Below are positions 40,249 to 48,085 of a stretch of DNA of 64,000 nt, one piece after another (positions within the stretch are counted from its first letter, which is position 1; every line of letters begins with the position of its first letter). A program made the translations under genes and the position numbers. The stretch lies in contig NZ_JAYMGI010000002.1 of the NCBI RefSeq assembly GCF_035825295.1, forward strand, positions 4,221,001 through 4,285,000, given 5' to 3'. Source of the DNA: Actinacidiphila sp. DG2A-62 (GTDB lineage: Bacteria; Actinomycetota; Actinomycetes; Streptomycetales; Streptomycetaceae). The notes below the pieces were generated by a model. It worked only from the letters and a program-made list of their open reading frames with translations, did not search any database and was not told the origin of the DNA.

Positions 40249-42672
40249 TCAGGACGCCGGCGAGGTCAGGTCGTAGACCGTGGTGCTCCCCACGGTCTTG
40301 GACGTGAAGGTGGCCTCGACCCAGGTGCTGATCTGGGACGCGGTGCCGGAGCCGCCCATGCCGCCGCCGGGGAAGCCGCCGCGGCCGGTGCTGCCGGTGG
40401 ACTCGGTGGTGGCCGCTGCTGCCATGCCGCCCATGCCGCCGGCGATGAAGTAGTGGATCTTGCCCTCGGCCACGTACTTCTTGAACTGGGCGAGGGTCGG
40501 CGAGGGGTCGCTGCCGTTGAAGCCGCCGATGGACATCACCGGCTTCCGGGTGGCGAGCTGGTAGCTGGCCTGGTTCTGCGAGCCGATCGCCGCGGCGACC
40601 CAGGTGCACTTCGACGCGTCGTCGAGCAGCAGCGACCTCATCGCCGAGCTGACCTGGGTGCCGTTGAGCAGGCCGCCCATGCCGCCGCCCTGGCCGCCGC
40701 CGGCACCGCGGGTCCCGCCGCCGCCCTGGCCGGGGAAGCCCCCGCCGGGGAAGCCGCCGGCGGGGAAGCCGCCGGCGCCGTTCTGCGTTCCCGTGCCGTT
40801 GCCCGCGGTGCCGCCGGTGGTGGTGCCGCCGCCCTGGCCGGGCATGCCGGGGAAGCCGCCCGCGCCGGTGCCGCCGGTACCGCCGGGGAAGCCGCCGGTC
40901 GGGGCCTGGCCGCCGCCGGGGAAGCCGCCGCGCCGGCCGCCGCCCGGGAAGCCGCCGAAGCCGCCGCTCGTGACCGCGGGGCCCGCCGTGATGATCGAGC
41001 CCTGGTGGCCGGTCGAGACCGTGTCGAGGGTGTACGCCACCGGGCCGCCGAGCGCCGCGGCCAGGCCGACGACCGCCGTCACCACCGCGATCCTGGCGCG
41101 TACCCGCCCGGCCAGGGACGTACCGGCCGCGCCCAGCAGCAGGCCGACCGCGGCGGCCAGGCCCGCGACCACGACCGCGGTGCGCAGCCACGGGTGCCAG
41201 TCGGGCGAGCGGCGCAGCAGGTCGTACGACCACAGGGCGGTGCCCGCGACGACCACCGCGAGGGCGGCCGCGGCGGCGATGTGCGCGCGCCGCCGCCACA
41301 GCATCGAGGCGCCCATGCCGACCAGCGCCGCGATGTAGGGCGCGAGGGCGATGTTGTAGTACTGGTGGAAGATCCCGGACATGAAGCTGAAGGTCCCGAA
41401 GGTCATCAGCAGCGCGCCGCCCCACACCAGGAACGCGGCGCGGGCGGTGTCCGCGCGGCGGGCCCTGCGGGTCAGCCACAGGCCGGCGGCCAGCAGCGCG
41501 AACGCCGCGGGCAGCAGCCAGGCGATCTGGCCGCCCATGTCGCTGCCGAACAGCCGGCCGATGCCGGTCTGGCCCCACTGGCCGCCGCCGCCCGGTCCGC
41601 CGCCGCCTCCGACGCTGCCGGTCTCGTTGCCGGTGATCCGGCCGAAGCCGTTGTAGCCGAAGGTCAGGCCCAGGAAACTGTTGTCCTGGGAGCCGCCGAT
41701 GTACGGCCGCGAGGACGCCGGCCACAGCTCGACGATCGCCACCCACCAGCCGGCCGACAGCAGCATCGCCAGCCCGGCCCAGGCCAGTTGGCCGATCCGG
41801 CGGGGCAGCCGGGCCGGCGCGCACACCGCGTAGACGACCGCCAGCGGCGGCAGGATCAGCCACGCCTGGAGGGTCTTGGCGAGGAAGGCCACGCCGAACG
41901 CGACGCCCGCCAGCACCAGCCACCTGGTGCGCGCGCCCTCCAGCGCGCGCAGCACGCAGTAGACGGCCGCGACCATCAGCAACGCCAGCATCGCGTCGGG
42001 GTTGTTGAAGCGGAACATCAGCGCGGCCACCGGCGTCACCGCGAGCACCGCGCCGGCCAGCAGGCCCGCGCCGGCGCTGAACCGGCGGCGTACCGCGCCG
42101 TAGAGCAGCGCCACCGACGCCACGCCCATCAGCGCCTCGGGCACCAGGATCTGCCAGGAGCCGAGGCCGAACAGGCGTACCGACAGGGCCATCGGCCACA
42201 GCGAGGCCGGCGGCTTGTCCACGGTGATGGAGTTGGCGGCGTCGGAGGAGCCGAAGAACATCGCCTTCCAGCTCTGGCTGCCGGCCTGGACGGCCGCGGA
42301 GTAGAAGGAGTTGGCGTAGCCGGAGGCGCTCAGGTCCCACAGGTAGAGCACCAGCGTGCCCAGCAGCAGTGCGAGGAAGGCGGGCCGGGCCCACGCCGGG
42401 TCCTCCGGCCGGCCCCGCCACACCCGCTGCCGCCAGGGCAGCGGGGGCGCGGCGGGCGGCGCCGACCGGTCGCCGGACGGGAGTTCGGCGGGCGCGCGAC
42501 CGGCGTCGTCGGGGTGGCCGGCGTGCGGGTGGTCCGCGGGTACGGCGGTCGCCGTCGGCGTGTGGAAGTCGGCCGCGACCGGCGTACGGACGGCTGCGGG
42601 CACGATCTGCCCGGTCGTCGGCGGGGTGTCCGAAGGGCCCGCGCTGTGCGGGGTGTTGCTCGGCGCGGTCAT
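40249..42672 (-). CDS. GT39/ArnT-like membrane glycosyltransferase with Gly-Phe-Pro repeats
   Basis: Protein of 807 residues. A cytosolic Pro/Thr-rich leader of about 85 residues, then many membrane helices. Early lumenal loop has the ArnT/GT39 hallmarks: YANSFYSAAVQAGSQSWKAM, SDAANSITVDKPPASLWPMA. Later FRFNNPDAMLALLMVAAVYC and FGTFSFMSGIFHQYYNIALA. These enzymes move a sugar from a polyprenyl-phosphate donor outside the membrane. Residues about 580-690 are a long GGFPGGG/GGFPG repeat region, followed by a conserved extracytoplasmic domain (YQLATRKPVMSIGGFNGSDP, KYVAEGKIHYFIAGGMGGMA). ATGA overlap with the upstream GT2 gene; it probably receives that enzyme's lipid-linked sugar. Confidence 0.9.
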   Translation of the reverse strand: MTAPSNTPHSAGPSDTPPTTGQIVPAAVRTPVAADFHTPTATAVPADHPHAGHPDDAGRAPAELPSGDRSAPPAAPPLPWRQRVWRGRPEDPAWARPAFLALLLGTLVLYLWDLSASGYANSFYSAAVQAGSQSWKAMFFGSSDAANSITVDKPPASLWPMALSVRLFGLGSWQILVPEALMGVASVALLYGAVRRRFSAGAGLLAGAVLAVTPVAALMFRFNNPDAMLALLMVAAVYCVLRALEGARTRWLVLAGVAFGVAFLAKTLQAWLILPPLAVVYAVCAPARLPRRIGQLAWAGLAMLLSAGWWVAIVELWPASSRPYIGGSQDNSFLGLTFGYNGFGRITGNETGSVGGGGGPGGGGQWGQTGIGRLFGSDMGGQIAWLLPAAFALLAAGLWLTRRARRADTARAAFLVWGGALLMTFGTFSFMSGIFHQYYNIALAPYIAALVGMGASMLWRRRAHIAAAAALAVVVAGTALWSYDLLRRSPDWHPWLRTAVVVAGLAAAVGLLLGAAGTSLAGRVRARIAVVTAVVGLAAALGGPVAYTLDTVSTGHQGSIITAGPAVTSGGFGGFPGGGRRGGFPGGGQAPTGGFPGGTGGTGAGGFPGMPGQGGGTTTGGTAGNGTGTQNGAGGFPAGGFPGGGFPGQGGGGTRGAGGGQGGGMGGLLNGTQVSSAMRSLLLDDASKCTWVAAAIGSQNQASYQLATRKPVMSIGGFNGSDPSPTLAQFKKYVAEGKIHYFIAGGMGGMAAAATTESTGSTGRGGFPGGGMGGSGTASQISTWVEATFTSKTVGSTTVYDLTSPAS

Positions 42673-44084
42673 CGCGCACTCCTCGTTCGGGGGGCGGTTG
42701 CGTCGGGGGTTGTGGGCCGCGGGTCGGAGGTCGGCGCGGCCGGGTTCGGCGCGGCGCCGGGAACGGCCGCGCGGGCATCGGCGGTCGGGTCCGCCGCGCC
42801 GGGCGCCGGAGTCGGCGCGTCGTACGGGCCGGGGAAGAGCCAGGCGCGGAAGAGCAGGAAGCGCAGCACGGTCGCGGCGAGGTTCGCGGCGATCAGCGCG
42901 GCCAGCTCGGTGGTGTGGCCCGGGTGCGGGGTGGCCGCGTGCAGCGCGGCGAGCGAACCGCTGGTCAGCGCGAGGCCGATGGCGAACACCACCAGGCCCT
43001 GCGCCTGGTGGCGCATCGCCCGGTCGCGGCCGCGCACGCCGAAGGTGAGCCGGCGGTTGGCGGCGGTGTTGCCCAGCGCCGACAGCAGCAGCGCCAGCGC
43101 GTTGGCGCTCTGCGCGCCCAGCCCCAGCCGGAACAGGAAGTACAGCGCCAGGTAGACCAGCGTGCTGAGCGCGCCGACCGCGCCGAAGCCGACCAACTGC
43201 CGTGCCAGGCCCGGCGGCACGCCGTTCAGCTCGCGGTCGCGCGGGTCGTCGCCGAACGGCCTGCGCAGCCGGTCCAGCGCCAACTGCCCGGTGGCCAGGG
43301 CCCGTCCGACCCGCCACACGCCGCGCAGGTCCTCGGCCGCGGTGCGCACCACGTCCACGCTGCTGTCCGGGTCGTCCACCCAGTCCACCGGCACCTCGTG
43401 GATGCGCAGCCCGGCGCGTTCGGCCAGCACCAGCATCTCGGTGTCGAAGAACCAGCCGGTGTCCTCGACCATCGGCAGCAGCCGCTGCGCGACGTCGCCG
43501 CGGATCGCCTTGAAGCCGCACTGCGCGTCGGAGAAGCGCGCGGCCAGCGAGCCGCGCAGGATCAGGTTGTAGGCGCGCGAGATGAACTCCCGCCTGGCGC
43601 CGCGCACCACCCGCGAGGAGCGGGTCAGCCGGGAGCCGATGGCCAGGTCGGAGTGGCCGGAGATGAGCGGCGCGACCAGCGGCAGCAGCGCGTTGAGGTC
43701 GGTGGACAGGTCCACGTCCATGTACGCGAGCACCGGCGCGTCGGAGGCGGTCCACACGGTGCGCAGCGCGCGCCCGCGGCCCTTCTGCTCCAGCCGGAAC
43801 GACGCGACCTCGGGCAGTTCGGCGGCGAGCGCCTTGGCCACCGCGGAGGTCAGGTCCGTGCTCGCGTTGTCCGCGACGGTGATGCGGAACGGGTAGGGGA
43901 AGGTGTCCGACAGATGGGCGTGCAGCCTGCGGACGCAGGGCTCCAGGTCGTCCTCCTCGTTGTACACGGGGATGACGACGTCCAGGACCGGTGTGCCGGC
44001 GCGGGGGCCGGTGCCGGTGCCGTGCGCCGCGGCCGTGACCGGCAGGTGCTGCCGGGCGGGCAGGTCGCCGAGTGAGGTTCGCAT
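42669..44084 (-). CDS. Bifunctional GT2 glycosyltransferase / GtrA-like protein
   Basis: Protein of 471 residues. N-terminal GT-A domain (30-270): LDVVIPVYNEEDDLEPCVRR, ITVADNASTDLTSAVAKALA, YMDVDLSTDLNALLPLVAPL with the DxD motif, and FFDTEMLVLAERAGLRIHEV. This resembles polyprenyl-phosphate glycosyltransferases (DPM1-like). C-terminal GtrA domain with four helices (QLVGFGAVGALSTLVYLALY, LALLLSALGNTAANRRLTFG), the type that flips or positions polyprenyl-linked sugars. Then a Pro/Ala tail. Sits between the kinase and the GT39-like gene in one operon. Confidence 0.92.
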   Translation of the reverse strand: MRTSLGDLPARQHLPVTAAAHGTGTGPRAGTPVLDVVIPVYNEEDDLEPCVRRLHAHLSDTFPYPFRITVADNASTDLTSAVAKALAAELPEVASFRLEQKGRGRALRTVWTASDAPVLAYMDVDLSTDLNALLPLVAPLISGHSDLAIGSRLTRSSRVVRGARREFISRAYNLILRGSLAARFSDAQCGFKAIRGDVAQRLLPMVEDTGWFFDTEMLVLAERAGLRIHEVPVDWVDDPDSSVDVVRTAAEDLRGVWRVGRALATGQLALDRLRRPFGDDPRDRELNGVPPGLARQLVGFGAVGALSTLVYLALYFLFRLGLGAQSANALALLLSALGNTAANRRLTFGVRGRDRAMRHQAQGLVVFAIGLALTSGSLAALHAATPHPGHTTELAALIAANLAATVLRFLLFRAWLFPGPYDAPTPAPGAADPTADARAAVPGAAPNPAAPTSDPRPTTPDATAPRTRSAR

Positions 44085-44109
44085 GGTTCGACACTCGGCA
44101 ACCGCGCTG

Positions 44110-45986
44110 TCACGACGATGTGCTGAGGCTGGGGCTGGGCTGTGAATGCGGGGACGGGTGCGTGGGGAGGTGCGGGTGCGCGGGGAGTTCCGGGTGGGCC
44201 GGGAGCGCCGAGGCGGGCTGCGCGCGGCGGTCCGCGGACGCGCCCGCGGACGGCTCGTCGGCGGCGGGCAGGGTCACGGTGAAGACCGTACGACCGGGCA
44301 CGCTGTCCAGCGTGACGTCGCCGCCGTGCGCGGCCACCACCGAGTGCACGATGGCCAGGCCCAGGCCGGTGCTGCCGGAGGCGCGGGAGCGGGAGGCGTC
44401 GCCGCGCGCGAACCGCTCGAAGACGTGCGGCCGCAGCTCCTCGGGGACGCCCGGCCCGTCGTCCTCCACCTGGAGCCGCACGTCCCGGCCGGCGGGCGTC
44501 ACGCGGGCGGTCACGGTGGTGCCGGGCGGGGTGTGGGCGCGGGCGTTGGCCAGCAGGTTGGCCAGCACCTGGTGCAGCCGCTGGGCGTCGCCGCGCACGG
44601 TCGCCGGGCGGTCGGGCAGGTCCAGCCGCCAGTTGTGGCCGCGGCCGGCCGCGCGGGCGTCGCTGACCGCGTCCACGACCAGCGGCGACAGGTCGGTCTC
44701 GGCGAGGCTGAGCGGGCGGCCCGCGTCGAGCCGGGCGAGCAGCAGCAGATCCTCGACCAGGGTGGTCATCCGGGCCGCCTCGGACTCGATCCGGCCGAGC
44801 GCGTGCCGGGTGCCGGGCCGGCGGCGTACGCGGGGTCCTGGCCGGGGCTCGGCGCGGGGTCAGCGGAACCGTCCGGGGAGGTGTCCGGGCGGGTGTCCGG
44901 GGAGGTGTCCGGGGCGCCGAGTGCCGTGCCGCGGCGGGTGAGTTCGGCGTAGCCGCGGATCGAGGCGAGCGGGGTGCGCAGCTCGTGGCTGGCGTCGGCG
45001 ACGAACTGCCGGACCCGCGTCTCGGACTCCTGCCGGGCGTGCAGCGCCGAACCGACGTGGCCGAGCATGCGGTTGAGCGCCGCGCCGACCTGGCCGACCT
45101 CGGTGCGCGGGTCGGTGAAGGAGGCCGGGACGCGTTCGTGCAGCGCCACCTCGCCGCGGTCCAGCGGCAGTTCGGAGACGCGGGTGGCCGTCGCGGCGAC
45201 CCGGCGCAGCGGTTCGAGCGCGATCCGCATCAGCGCGGCGCCGGCCAGCCCCGCGGCCACCAGGCCCGCGGCGGTGACCGATACCTCCACCCAGATCAGC
45301 GTGGACAGCGTGTCCTGCACGCCCGAGGTGCTCATGCCGACCAGCACGGTGCTGCCGTCGGCGGCCGGGCGCGCGGACTCCACGCGGTAGTCCCCGAGGT
45401 CCGGCACGTGCAGGGTGTGCGGCTTGCCGTCGCGCGGCACGTCGGCGAAGGCGGCGGCCTGCCGGGCGCTGAGGTCGTCGGCGACGAGCTGGCCGCCGTC
45501 GGAGTCGGCCGCGCTGACCGCGGCCTGGGTGACGACGCCGGCCGGTGAGACGCTCGCGCCGACCGTCTCGCCGGGCTGGCCGCCGCCGACGAGGAAGACG
45601 AAGGGGATGTCGCCCGCACCGGGCAGGCCCGGGCCCGAGCGCGGGCGCCGGTCGCCGTCCTGGCCGGCGCCGTTCCGGCCCGCGCCGCCCGCGCCGTCCT
45701 GGCCGGCGCCGTTCTGGCCGGCCGGCGGGCCGCCCGCGCGCATCGCGGTGTCGTGCACCTTGTTGTCCAACTGCCCGTAGAGGAAGTCGTGCAGGGCGAA
45801 TATCGTCACGCCGCCGATCACCGTGCACACGGCCGCGACCAGCGCCACGCAGGACGCGACCAGCCGGCGCCGCAGCGACCAGGACCCGCGGCGGCGCGGC
45901 GCCCAGGACCCGCGGCGGCGCGGCGGGCCCGGTCGGCGGGGGCGCGACAGCGGCAGCCGCCGCCGGACGGCCGCGGGGCGGGTCAC
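44110..45986 (-). pseudogene. Sensor histidine kinase (one-base frameshift)
   Basis: Membrane HAMP histidine kinase partner of the response regulator. TM1 LVASCVALVAAVCTVIGGVT, an extracytoplasmic sensor loop with Gly/Asn/Ala repeats (GAGQDG), TM2 VTAAGLVAAGLAGAALMRIA, HAMP, then H-box QFVADASHELRTPLASIRGY. The frame breaks at the run 44808-44810. In the shifted frame follow RIESEAARMTTLVEDLLLLA, N-box NLLANARAHTPPGT, VEDDGPGVP, and STGLGLAIVHSVVAAHGGDV. One added base gives 1878 nt and 625 residues. GTG start overlaps the regulator stop (GTGA). Confidence 0.88.
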
Positions 45987-46786
45987 GCCGGTTCGCCGGG
46001 CTTGATCAGGTAGCCGGCGCCGCGCCGGGTGTGGATCATCGGCGGCCGGCCCACGTCGATCTTGCGCCGCAGGTAGGAGATGTACAGCTCGACCACGTTG
46101 GCCTGGCCGCCGAAGTCGTACGACCAGACGCGGTCCAGTATCTGGGCCTTGCTGAGCACGCGGCGCGGGTTGCGCATCAGATAGCGGAGCAACTCGAACT
46201 CGGTGGCGGTCAGGTGGATGTTGTCGCCGCCGCGGCTGACCTCGTGGCTGTCCTCGTTGAGCACCAGGTCGCCGACCACGAGCAGCGACTCGTTGCGCAC
46301 CGCCGCGGCGCCGGAGCGGCGCAGCAGTCCGCGCAGCCGGGCGACGACCTCCTCCAGGCTGAACGGCTTGGTCACGTAGTCGTCGCCGCCCGCGGTCAGC
46401 CCGGCGATGCGGTCCTCGACCGCGTCCTTGGCGGTCAGGAAGAGCACCGGCACGTCCGGGGTCTGCCGGCGCAGCCGGGCGAGCACCTCCAGACCGTCCA
46501 TGTCGGGCAGCATCACGTCGAGCACGACGGCGTCCGGCCGGGACTCGCGGGCCGCGCGCAGGGCGCTCGCGCCGTCGGTCTCGGTGCGGACCTGCCAGCC
46601 CTCGTAGCGCAGCGCCATCGACAGCAGGTCGGCCAGCGGCGTCTCGTCGTCCACGACGAGCACGCGCACCGGGGAGCCGTCCGGGCGCGACAGGTCGCCG
46701 GCCGGCACCGCGGGGGTCGCGGGGGTCGCCTGGGGGACCGTCGCCGCCGGGCTCGTGGAGGAAGCAGCAGAAGAGGTGGTTGCCAT
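45983..46786 (-). CDS. OmpR family response regulator
   Basis: Protein of 267 residues (ATG at 46786; a GTG three codons earlier is possible). After a Ser/Thr/Pro leader the receiver domain shows VRVLVVDDETPLADLLSMAL, phosphoacceptor Asp in AVVLDVMLPDMDGLEVLARL, and LFLTAKDAVEDRIAGLTAGG then DDYVTKPFSLEEVVARLRGL. Winged helix: HLTATEFELLRYLMRNPRRV, YISYLRRKIDVGRPPMIHTR. First gene of the operon with the kinase and two glycosyltransferases, so it probably controls a surface glycan. Direct repeats upstream suggest autoregulation. Confidence 0.95.
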   Translation of the reverse strand: MATTSSAASSTSPAATVPQATPATPAVPAGDLSRPDGSPVRVLVVDDETPLADLLSMALRYEGWQVRTETDGASALRAARESRPDAVVLDVMLPDMDGLEVLARLRRQTPDVPVLFLTAKDAVEDRIAGLTAGGDDYVTKPFSLEEVVARLRGLLRRSGAAAVRNESLLVVGDLVLNEDSHEVSRGGDNIHLTATEFELLRYLMRNPRRVLSKAQILDRVWSYDFGGQANVVELYISYLRRKIDVGRPPMIHTRRGAGYLIKPGEPA

Positions 46787-46842
46787 GGTGGCCACTCTGT
46801 GCGCTCGCTATGAAAGGAATCTTGGCCGATTCTGTGAAACGT

Positions 46843-46860
46843 CTGAGAATCTCTGAGAAT
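46843..46860 (-). promoter_or_regulatory. OmpR-type direct repeats
   Basis: CTGAGAAT occurs at 46843-46850 and 46853-46860, a 10-bp phase (one helical turn) as used by OmpR-family dimers. It is 57 bp upstream of the regulator's start. A related ATTCTGTGAA lies just inside at 46829-46838. Confidence 0.6.
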
Positions 46861-47004
46861 CCGGACGTCACGAAGAGCGCCCGGCCGGTCACCCGACGCT
46901 TCCGAGCGACTGTTTCCGGTCATTCCGGGTCGGGCCCGGTCACCGGTGGGGGAGAAGTGATCCCGCGCGCCTGACCGGGCCGCCCCCGGCGTACGTTCGT
47001 CGGC

Positions 47005-47865
47005 ATGGCGATACGGGTCTGCGCCGAGCGGACACCGCGCACGGCCGCCGTCGAGCGGCTGTCCGCGGGCGACCACGCCTGCCTGGGCTTCGACAGCGGC
47101 GCCGACCGGTGGGCGCTGCGGGCCGTCTTCACCGCCGACGGCCTGGCCCGCGGCGAGCGGGTACTGCTTTTCGGCGGGCTGCCGGCCGGCGAGGGCCCGG
47201 ACGCGGGCCTGGCCCGGCTCGCCGCCCACGGGCTGGCCGCCGGCCGGGCCGCCGCCGAAGGACGGCTGGAAGTCGTCACCGGCGCCTCCCCCGGCCACGA
47301 CCCGGCGGGCGGCTTCGACGCCGCCGCCCGCACCGCCTACTGGTCGGCGGCGACCGGCGACGCCCTCGACCGCGGCTTCGCCGGGCTGCGGGCGGCCGGC
47401 GACATGTCCTGGACCGGCCAGGACGGCCTGGACGCGGCCGAGTTGGCGGCGGTCACCTCCTACGAACGCGACGTGACGCGGCTGTTCGACCAGATCCCGC
47501 TCACCGGGATGTGCGAGTACGACCGCCGGGCCGTGCCGCCGCGGCTGTTCGAACAGATGCTGAGCCTGCACCCGCTGGCCGTCCTGCCGGAACCCGGTGC
47601 GCTGCACGCCGAACGGGACGGCGACGTGCTGCGGTTGGCGGGTGATGCGGACCTCGCGACGCGTGCCGCGTTCGAATTCGCCGTCACCGAATCCGGGCTC
47701 GCCGTGATCGATCTCACGGGGCTGGCGTTCATCGACGCCTCATGTGCGCGCGCACTGCTGAGACTGACCGGCGAAGTGGTGCTGGAGTGCACCGAGATGC
47801 AGGCGCGGATCCTCGCGCTGTGCGGGCCGCGGCAGGACGAGGGGGTGGTGGCACGAGTGCGCTGA
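47005..47865 (+). CDS. MEDS domain protein with C-terminal STAS-like region
   Basis: Protein of 286 residues. N-terminal MEDS (DcmR sensory) domain: VERLSAGDHACLGFDSGADR, TADGLARGERVLLFGGLPAG, and WTGQDGLDAAELAAVTSYER DV, DQIPLTGMCEYDRRAVPPRL, HPLAVL. From about 205 a STAS-like region follows (GDADLATRAAFEFAVTESGL, AVIDLTGLAFIDASCARALL). Such proteins are proposed anti-anti-sigma style sensors. Single gene. Confidence 0.85.
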   Translation: MAIRVCAERTPRTAAVERLSAGDHACLGFDSGADRWALRAVFTADGLARGERVLLFGGLPAGEGPDAGLARLAAHGLAAGRAAAEGRLEVVTGASPGHDPAGGFDAAARTAYWSAATGDALDRGFAGLRAAGDMSWTGQDGLDAAELAAVTSYERDVTRLFDQIPLTGMCEYDRRAVPPRLFEQMLSLHPLAVLPEPGALHAERDGDVLRLAGDADLATRAAFEFAVTESGLAVIDLTGLAFIDASCARALLRLTGEVVLECTEMQARILALCGPRQDEGVVARVR

Positions 47866-47985
47866 GCTGCGGTTCCGCCGCGTCCCCGCGCCTCCGCATG
47901 ACCGCCGAGTGAATGTGCGCGTGGCATTCAACTCACTTCCTGTGCAAGGCTGTTGCCCGCGCACGCTCGAACCCGGCGAGATGGT

Positions 47986-48026
47986 GGAGATGTTCCGGAT
48001 CGAAAGATCCCGCTATCTCCGAACAT
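47986..48026 (+). promoter_or_regulatory. Inverted-repeat cluster upstream of the conservon
   Basis: GGATC-GAAA-GATCC hairpin at 47997-48010 lies inside ATGTTC (47990-47995) ... GAACAT (48021-48026) and GGAGAT (47986-47991) ... ATCTCC (48015-48020). A CATAAT element at 48028-48033 could be the -10 of the cvn promoter. Possible regulator site or leader structure. Confidence 0.4.
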
Positions 48027-48085
48027 GCATAATCGGTTACCAGTGTGACGGTTGATGCCAGTCACCCATTGTGCTGAGGACGTTG

